A DNA stretch of 64,000 bases, from assembly GCF_032452875.1 (NCBI RefSeq), contig NC_083885.1:31351925-31415924 (forward strand), read 5' to 3'. A program made the position numbers and the translations under genes. Positions 57,535-64,000 of this stretch are shown here, in pieces. The DNA is from Bos javanicus (lineage: Eukaryota; Chordata; Mammalia; Artiodactyla; Bovidae). The notes under the pieces are model-generated. The model saw only the letters and a list, made by a program, of their open reading frames with translations. It was not told where the DNA came from and made no database searches. Numbering within the stretch: the stretch's first letter is position 1; each line of letters begins with the position of its first letter.

Positions 57535-58204
57535 CACTTGTCCTTCCAGATGTATAAGCTGGGTTTAGAAAAGGCACAGGAATCAGAGATCAAATTGCCA
57601 ACATCTGTTGGATCATGGAGAAAGCAAGGAAATTCTAGGAAAAAGCATCTATTTCTGCTTCAATGACATGAAAAAGCCTTTGACTGTGTGGATAACAACC
57701 AACTGTGGAAAATTCCTAAAGAGATGGGAATACCAGGCCATCTAACCTGTCTCCTGAGAAACCTGTATGTGGGTGGGTCAAGAAGCAACAGTTTAGAATC
57801 TTACATGGAACAACTGACTGGTTCCAAATTGGGAAAGGAGTACAACAAGGCTGTATACTGTCACCCTGTTTATCTAACTTCTATGTAGAGTACATCATAC
57901 AAAATGCCAGGCTAGATGAATCACAAACTGGAATCAAGATTACCAGGAGAAATATCAACAACCTCAGATATGCAGATGATACCACTCTAATGACAGAAAG
58001 TGAAGAGGAACAAAAGCACCTTTGGATGAAGTGAAAGGAGAGATGAAAAAGCTGACTTAAAACTCATCATTCAAAAACCTAAGATCATGGTATCCAATAC
58101 CATCACTTCATGGCAAATGAATGGGACAAAGTGTAAGCAATTACAGATTTTATTTTCTTGGACTCCAAGAAAATAAAAAATTTTATTTTCTTGGGCAACC
58201 CAAG
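57535..58204 (+). mobile_element. Older BovB LINE, left half of a split copy
   Basis: Diverged BovB from the CAGATGTATAAGCTGGGTTT region through motif A (a decayed TGACATGAAAAAGCCTTTGACT), the QQGCILSP and NLRYADD regions (GATATGCAGATGATACC, 57967), to the TTTATTTTCTTGGACTCCAAG block. It resumes at 61325 with the next BovB segment, so a younger BovB split it. The terminal 58148-58204 contains fold-back sequence (separate entry). Confidence 0.93.
58165..58194. repeat. Perfect 14-nt inverted repeat at an insertion junction
   Basis: CCAAGAAAATAAAA (58165-58178), a 2-nt spacer, then TTTTATTTTCTTGG (58181-58194). The right arm also duplicates the original BovB text at 58148-58161, giving a forward, inverted, forward arrangement just before the younger BovB starts. 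Confidence 0.95.
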
Positions 58205-58441
58205 ACGGACGGGTCATGGTGGAGAGATTTAACAGAATGTGGTCCACTGGAGAAGGGATGGCAAACCACTTCAGTATTCTTGCCTTGAGAACCCCATGAA
58301 CAGTATGAAAAGGCAAAATGATAGGATACTGAAAGAGAAATTCCCCAGGTCGGTGGGTGCCCAATATGCTACTGGAGATCAGTGGAGAAATAACTCCAGA
58401 AAGAATGAAGAGATGGAGCCAAAGCAAAAGAATACCCAGCT

Positions 58442-59965
58442 GTGGATGTGACTGGTGATAGAAGCAAGGTCCGATGCTGTAAAGAGCAATATTGCATAGG
58501 AACCTGGAATGTCAGGTCCATGAGTCAAGGCAAAATGGAAGTGGTCAAACAGGACATGGCAAGAGTGAATGTCAACATTCTAGGAATCAGCGAACTGAAA
58601 TGGACTGGAATGGGTGAATTTAACTCAGATGACCATTATATCTTCTACTGTGGGCAGGAATCCCTCAGAAGAAATGGAGTAGCCATCATGGTCAACAAAA
58701 GAGTCCAAAATGCAGTACTTGGATGCAATCTCAAAAACGACAGAATGATCTCTGTTTGTTTCCAAGGCAAACCATTCAATATCACAGTAATCCAGGTCTA
58801 TGTCCCAATCAGTAACGCTGAAGAAGCTGAAGTTGAACGGTTCTATGAAGACCTACAAGACCTTTTAGAACTAACACCCAAAAAAGATGTCCTTTTCATT
58901 ATAGGGGACTGGAATGCAAAAGTAGGAAGTCAAGAAACACCTGGAGTCACAGGCAAATTTGGCCTTGGAATACGGAATGAAGCAGGGCAAAGACTAATAG
59001 AGTTGTGCCAAGAAAATGCACTGGTCATAGCAAACACCCTCTTCCAACAACACAAGAGAAGACTCTATACATGGATATCACCAGATGGTCAACACCAAAA
59101 TCAGATTGGCTATATTCTCTGCAGCAAAAGATGGAGAAGCTCTATACAATCAACAAAATCAAGACCAGGAGCTGACTGTGGCTCAGACCATGAACTCCTT
59201 GTTGCCAAATTCAGACTGAAATTGAAGAAAGTAGGGAAAACCACTAGATCATTCAGGTATGACCTAAATCAAATCCCTTATGATTATACAGTGGAAGTGA
59301 GACATAGATTTAAGGGACTAGGTCTGATAGATAGAGTGCCTGATGAACTATGGAATGAGGTTCGTGACATTGTACAGGAGACAGGGATCAAGACCGTTCC
59401 CATAGAAAAGAAATGCAAAAAAGCAAAATGGCTGTCTGGGGAGGCCTTACAAATAGCTGTGAAAAGAAGAGAAGTGAAAAGCAAAGGAGAAAAGGAAAGA
59501 TATAAGCATCTGAATGCAGAGTTCCAAAGAATAGCAAGAAGAGATAAGAAAGCCTTCTTCAGTGATCTATGCAAAGAAATAGAGGAAAACAACAGAATGG
59601 GAAGGACTAGGGATCTCTTCAAGAAAATCAGAGATACCAAAGGAACATTTCATGCAAAGATGAGCTCGATAAAGGACAGAAATGGTATGGACCTAACAGA
59701 AGCAGAAGATATTAAGAAGAGATGGCAAGAATACACAGAAGAACTGTACAAAAAAGATCTTCATGACCAAGATAATCACGATGGTGTGATCACTGACCTA
59801 GAGCTAGATATCCTGGAATGTGAAGTCAAGTGGGCCTTAGAAAGCATCACTATGAACAAAGCTAGTGGAGGTGATGGAATTCCAGTTGAGCTATTCCAAA
59901 TCGTGAAAGACGATGCTGTGAAAGTGTTGCACTCAATATGCCAGCAAATTTGGAAAACTCAGTAG
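58442..59965 (+). pseudogene. BovB endonuclease and linker, 507-codon frame
   Basis: N-terminal two-fifths of the BovB polyprotein. In APE-type endonucleases the enzyme nicks target DNA to prime reverse transcription. Visible catalytic landmarks are GTWN (N23), SELKW (E51), QVY (Y120), GDWN (D156, N158) and GSDHELL (D249, H250). A conserved aspartate of the family's QIDYIL block is glycine here (QIGYIL, residue 223), which would be expected to impair cleavage. Residues ~330-470 are the charged linker (KKCKKAKWLSGEAL). The frame enters the fingers region (MNKASGGDGIPVELF) and ends at TAG where related copies have a CAG glutamine codon. The usual start may lie further upstream. This ATG is the first in the open frame. 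Confidence 0.93.
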
Positions 59966-60111
59966 TGGCCACAGGACTGGAAAAGGTCAGTTTTCATTCC
60001 AATCCCAGAGAAAGGCAATGCCAAAGAATGCTCAAACTACCACACAATTGCACTCATCTCACACGCTAGTAAAGTAATGCTCAAATTCTCCAAGCCAGGC
60101 TTCAGCAATAT

Positions 60112-60945
60112 GTGAACCGTGAACTTCCTAATGTTCAAGCTGGTTTTCGAAAAGGCAGAGGAACCAGAGATCAAATTGCCAACATCCACTGGATCATGGA
60201 AAAAGCAAGAGAGTTCCAGAAAAACATCTATTTCTGCTTGATTGACTATGCCAAAGCCTTTGACTGTGTGGATCCCAATAAACTGTGGGAAATTCTGAAA
60301 GAGATGGGAATACCAGACCACCTGATCTGCCTCTTGAGAAATCTGTATGCAGGTCAGGAAGCAACAGTTAGAACTGGACATGGAACAACAGACTGGTTCC
60401 AAATAGGAAAAGGAGTTTGTCAAGGCTATATATTGTCACCCTGTTTATTTAACTTATATGCAGAGTACATTATGAGCAACTCTGGACTGGAAGAAACACA
60501 AACTGGAATTAAGATTGCTGGGAGAAATATTAATAACCTCAGATATGCAGATGATACCACCCTTATGGCAGAAAGTGAAGAGGAACTCAAAAGCCTCTTG
60601 ATGAAAGTGAAAGAGGAGAGTGAAAAAGTTGGCTTAAAGCTCAACATTCAGAAAATGAAGATCATGGCATCTGGTCCCACCACTTCATGGGAAATAGATG
60701 GGGAAACAGTGGAAACAGTGTCAGACTTTATTTTTCTGGGCTCCAAAATCAATGCAGATGGTGAATACAGCCATGAAATTAAAAGACGCTTACTCCTTGG
60801 AAGGAAAGTTATGACCAACCTAGATAGCATATTCAAAAGCAGAGACATTACTTTGCCAACAAAGTTTTGTCTAGTCAAGGCTATGGTTTTTCCTGTGGTC
60901 AGGTATGGATGTGAGATTTGGACTGTGAAGAAGGCTGAGCACTGA
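60112..60945 (+). pseudogene. BovB reverse transcriptase core, 277-codon frame
   Basis: Follows the endonuclease piece after a stop and a one-base frameshift. It has QAGFRKGRGTRDQI (residues 9-22), motif A LIDYAKAFDCV with D45, a motif B region where GVRQGC has become GVCQGY (residues 101-106), and motif C NLRYADD with the YADD box at residues 145-148. The thumb and C-terminal region follow (KLNIQKMKIMASG, DFIFLGSKINADGE, YGCEIWTVKKAE). The catalytic aspartates survive but the motif B changes and truncation make activity unlikely. The ending TGA stands where related copies read CGA. Confidence 0.93.
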
Positions 60946-61057
60946 AGAATTGATGCTTTTGAACTGTGGTGTTGGAAAAGACTCTTGAGAGCCCCTTGGA
61001 CTGCAAGGAGATCCAACCAATCTGAAGGAGATCAGCCCTGGGATTTCTCTGGAAGGA

Positions 61058-61309
61058 ATGATGCTAAAGCTGAAACTCCAGTACTTTGGCCACCTCATGC
61101 GAAGAGTTGACTCATTGGAAAAGACTCTGATGCTGGGAGGGATTGGGGGCAGGAGGAGAAGGGGAAGAGAGAGGATGAGATGGCTGGATTGCATCACTGA
61201 CTCAATGGACGTGAGTCTGAGTGAACTCCGGGAGTTGGTGATGGATAGGGAGGCCTGGCGTGCTGCGATTCATGGGGTCGCAAAGATTCGGACACGACTG
61301 AGCGACTGA
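61058..61309 (+). pseudogene. BovB C-terminal end
   Basis: Last coding piece of the near-full-length BovB, in a new frame after a five-base deletion: LQYFGHLMRRVDSLEKTLML to the natural end AKIRTRLSD-stop. Arginine-rich in the middle (GGRRRRGRERMRW). No enzymatic motif. Confidence 0.9.
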
Positions 61310-61324
61310 TCTGGTCTGATCTGA

Positions 61325-61886
61325 AGATCACTCTGGATAGTGTGACTGCAGCCATGCAATTAAAAGACACTTGCTCCTTGGAAGGAAAGCTATGGCAAAC
61401 CTAGACAGTTTTGTCAGAGTCACTTTTCCAACAAAGGTCCGTATAGTCAGAGCTATGGTTTTTCCAGTAGTCATATACAGGTGTGAGAATTGGACCATAA
61501 ACAAGGCAGAGTGGTGAAAAATTCATGCTTTCAAACTGTGGTGCTGGAGAAGACTTGAGAGTCCTTTGGACAGCAAGGAGATCCAACCAGTCCATCCTAA
61601 AGTAAATCAACCCTGAATATTCATTGGAAGAACTGATGCTCAAGCTCCAATTCTTTGGCCACCTGATGAGAAGAACCAACTCATTGGAAAAGACCCTGAC
61701 GCTGGGAAGGATTGAAGGCAAATGGAGAAGAAGGCACCATAGGATGAGATGGTTAGATAGCACCACCGACTCAATGGACATGAATTTGTGCTAACTTCAG
61801 GAAATAGTGAATGACAGGGAAGCCTGGTGTGCTGCAGTCAATGGGGTTGCAAAGAGTTGGATACGACTTAGTGACTGAACAACAAA
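61325..61886 (+). mobile_element. Older BovB LINE, right half of the split copy
   Basis: Resumes at AGATCACTCTGGATAGTGTG, directly continuing the segment where the left half breaks (GGACTCCAAG). Runs to GACTTAGTGACTGAACAACAA. Strongly diverged with no useful frame. Confidence 0.93.
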
Positions 61887-63056
61887 GAAGAGCATATCAA
61901 GCCTTTGCAGAACCTTATCAGTGATGCCTTCACATATGTTTAATTTTTGTTTTGACTCTGAAATCTTTGAGTTTGCCAGAGGTCTAATAGGAATCTGCAT
62001 CCCAATCAAAGCATAAGCAAAGAAGGACTTGAAAGGTGGCTTATGTTATCTTCTATTTCTGTCCACTATCGCTTCACTTAACTAACATGTAAGAATTTCA
62101 TACAAAATCCTGTAATCATGCCCTGTTCACCAGAACATAGATCCCCAATTATATTCTGAGCAGTACTAGCCCCACCCCATAATTCATCATCCCGCATCTT
62201 ATATTTTGGAAATGCTCCATGCAACAAAATATACTCTTTTTACGCATTCACAATTCAGAGAAATAAATCCTCAATAATGACATTTTATTTTACCCAGAGT
62301 TTTCCAGTCATACTTGACTACAGAAACTTTCTTCACTGTATTTACATATATAACTACAAGTGATAGCATGAAAATCCATTTTTAGAAACACTGACCTAGA
62401 AAGTAAAATAGTCTGTTAGTTTGTTTACAATGGCATTCAAGGACTTGCATAGTCTTTTTTAATCCTTCTTTCATAACTTCATTTCCCCTGAGATTTTAAA
62501 ACCTGGGAGACCAGATTTCACTGTTACAACTTCCGTCTATCATTTATATCAGCTCAGGCTTCAGCCACCCTGGGGCGACCCCATAGTGTCTCCGTGCACA
62601 GTGACCGATGCAGTCTCTAGAACCTCATTGTTCTATCCCTCATCTGATGCTTCATAAATATCTTTCTGTCTCTTTGCTAAGTGCTTAAGAAAAAGAGTGA
62701 GTAGAACAGGTGTTGGGCAGTAAGGCCACAGGAGGCTTCTGTAGCATAGTGATAGACAAAATTATGACTAATTTTGATGATCTCAAAAAACACATGTGGT
62801 GAAAAAGCTTATGCTCTCAATTATGGCTGAGAAATACATGGTTTGTATAACAGAAAAGAAATGATACCTGCCACTAATAATTCATAAGGCTGTAAATGAT
62901 CATAGTGGTCTCGATTTTTTGTGAATTCGTCATGTGTACGTTGAAATAGTAAAGTCTCACTCAGAGAACTGCTCTGAAAATCAAGTAAAATCAATGGTGT
63001 GAGTGGGAACATCTCAACTTTTAAACAAATATATTATTTCAACCCAGAAATTTCAT
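61887..63056. other. Single-copy DNA, nothing recognised
   Basis: About 1.2 kb with no repeat or gene assigned. Includes a relatively GC-rich patch near 62560-62620. Confidence 0.4.
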
Positions 63057-63100
63057 AATTATAATAATAATAACTAGCATTTATTGTTATGGACTATGCA
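63057..63100 (-). mobile_element. MIR SINE, left part of a split copy
   Basis: TAATAATAATAACTAGCATT followed by TATTGTTATGGACTATGC is the reversed MIR end. The rest lies at 63633-63815 beyond a BovB. Confidence 0.6.
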
Positions 63101-63104
63101 TGAC

Positions 63105-63302
63105 CTTCCTGGTGGCTCAGACGGTAAAGCAACTGCCTACAATGTGGGAGACCCGGGCTCAATCCTTGGGTAGGGACGATCCTCTGGAGAAGAAAATGGC
63201 AACCCACTCCAGTACTCTTGCCTGGAAAATCCCATGGACAGAGGAGTGTGGTAGGCTACAGTTCATGGGGTTGCTAAGAGTCAGACACAACTGAGCCACT
63301 TC
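63105..63302 (+). mobile_element. Bov-tA SINE with TSD
   Basis: Head CTTCCTGGTGGCTCAGACGG (the usual GGG start is replaced), B-box-like GCTCAATCCTTGG, end AGTCAGACACAACTGAGCC. The exact 9-nt repeat ATGCATGAC at 63096-63104 and 63303-63311 is the TSD. It sits at the 5' junction of the following BovB. Confidence 0.94.
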
Positions 63303-63311
63303 ATGCATGAC

Positions 63312-63632
63312 TGCAAGGAGATCAAACCAGTCAATCCTAAAATAAATCAATCCTGAATATTCATTGGAAGGACTGATGCTGAAGCTCCCATACTTTGGCC
63401 ACCTGATGCAAAGTGCTGACTCATTAGAAGAGACCTTGTGTTGGGAAAGATTGAAGGGTCTTTCTCCAGGAGAAGAAGGGGATAACAGAGGATGAGATAG
63501 TTGGATGGAATCACTGACTCGATGGACATGAATTTGAGCAAGCTCCAGGAGATGGTGAAGAACAGGGAAGCCTGGCGTGTTGCAGTCCATGGAATCACAC
63601 AGAGTGGTACACAACTGAGTGACTGAACAACA
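63312..63632 (+). mobile_element. BovB LINE, 3' end
   Basis: Begins TGCAAGGAGATCAAACCAGT and ends GAGTGACTGAACAACAAATG. Has a ~15-nt insertion (GGGTCTTTCTCCAG) in the AGATTGAAGGCAGGAGG block. No coding frame of value. Confidence 0.93.
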
Positions 63633-63815
63633 AATGTTTGATTCAGTATGCTGTCCTAGAAGAACATACAATACTTCACTTAATTCTATTAATGTTTGTC
63701 TCTATTTCCAAAACAGAAAAAACTAGGTTTCCAAAGTTAAATACTTGGCACGAGGTCATAGAACAAGAGCAGAGCTAAGATTCAGAGATCATAGTCTTAA
63801 CCGGTAAGCTTTATT
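63633..63815 (-). mobile_element. MIR SINE, right part of the split copy
   Basis: CCAAAACAGAAAAAACTAGG, TTAAATACTTGGCACGAGGTC and AGAGCTAAGATTCAGAGATC follow the reversed MIR order (core, CAAGGTCA block, tRNA-like head). Confidence 0.6.
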
Positions 63816-64000
63816 GAATGCTCCTAGCAGTATCCAATCTATTGTATAAACCTGTTTATCCTCACCAAGCCTAGCACAGCACTGACCATGGCCCAGTTAG
63901 CAAGGAACTAACAGATTTATTCATGCACAGAGATATAATGTCTTAGTGGAAATGCTAGTCAATGAGAGATACAACAATTGATACCTATTTAGTCACCTGT
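63816..64000. other. Non-coding sequence to window end
   Basis: Nothing recognised. Confidence 0.4.

Larger units (their letters stand above)
58205..61324 (+). mobile_element. Almost full-length BovB (RTE) LINE, 3.1 kb
   Basis: Runs from the family 5' end (ACGGACGGGTCATGGTGGAG) to the CTGATCTGGTCTGATCTGA tail. It includes a 5' UTR with its GGAGAAGGGATGGCAAACC block, an APE-like endonuclease, a reverse transcriptase and the C-terminal domain. Four lesions break the single long frame: TAG at 59963-59965, a one-base loss near 60083, TGA at 60943-60945 and a five-base loss near 61018. It sits inside an older BovB in the same orientation. The longest and best-preserved BovB in the window. Confidence 0.96.

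Overview
This is nuclear DNA of a bovid ruminant, probably cattle or a close relative. The evidence is the repeat content: many BovB (RTE-clade) LINE copies, tRNA-headed Bov-tA and dimeric Bov-A2 SINEs, one CHR-type SINE and ruminant L1 copies. These lie among older elements found across mammals (MIR, L2, L1M-type, MLT1-type). The window is AT-rich. I see no complete host gene, rRNA, tRNA gene, CpG island or CRISPR array. Nearly all long open frames are pieces of dead retrotransposons. Repeat families are named from recognition of their sequence, not from a database search.

Layout. 1-4.4 kb: single-copy DNA, a Bov-A2 with clean target-site duplications (TSDs), an old L1 3' end and a BovB tail. 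4.4-10.6 kb: a decayed ancient L1 ORF2 region, a BovB tail, a second old L1 3' end, then a TSD-bounded ruminant L1 on the minus strand with an internal deletion. 12.0-13.5 kb: a minus-strand BovB split by a Bov-A2. 14.6-21.5 kb: two MLT1-type LTRs and a layered nest at 18.6-20.1 kb, in which an old L1 end is split by a class I endogenous retrovirus fragment (LTR end, tRNA-Pro primer site, start of gag), a SINE and a ruminant L1 tail. 23.3-25.4 kb: four minus-strand SINEs, the last inside an AT-rich palindrome. 26.7-30.0 kb: a 3.3 kb TSD-bounded ruminant L1. 30.3-37.2 kb: three BovB copies, an L2, an ancient L1, then a trimeric Bov-A, a CHR SINE and an L1 tip sharing one target site. 37.5-57 kb: mostly single-copy DNA with scattered SINEs, MIR and L2. 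57.5-61.9 kb: an almost full-length BovB inserted inside an older BovB of the same orientation. 63.1-63.8 kb: a MIR split by BovB, with a Bov-tA at the BovB junction.

The only hints of a host gene are two plus-strand exon-like segments, 25939-26035 and 42158-42246 (the second also stays open to a stop at 42279-42281). Each has plausible splice signals and one frame open throughout, and their splice phases are compatible. I do not recognise the protein, and pseudo-exons are common, so these are candidates only.

The mobile elements form one working set in family terms. BovB and L1 encode endonuclease and reverse transcriptase. The Bov-A and Bov-tA SINEs end in a segment visibly similar to the BovB 3' end and are known to depend on BovB machinery. 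Every coding copy here is broken. I found no previously undescribed molecular system. The notable items are insertion structures: nests, a trimeric SINE, a shared target site, a fold-back junction, and a retroviral fragment with an extremely short leader.
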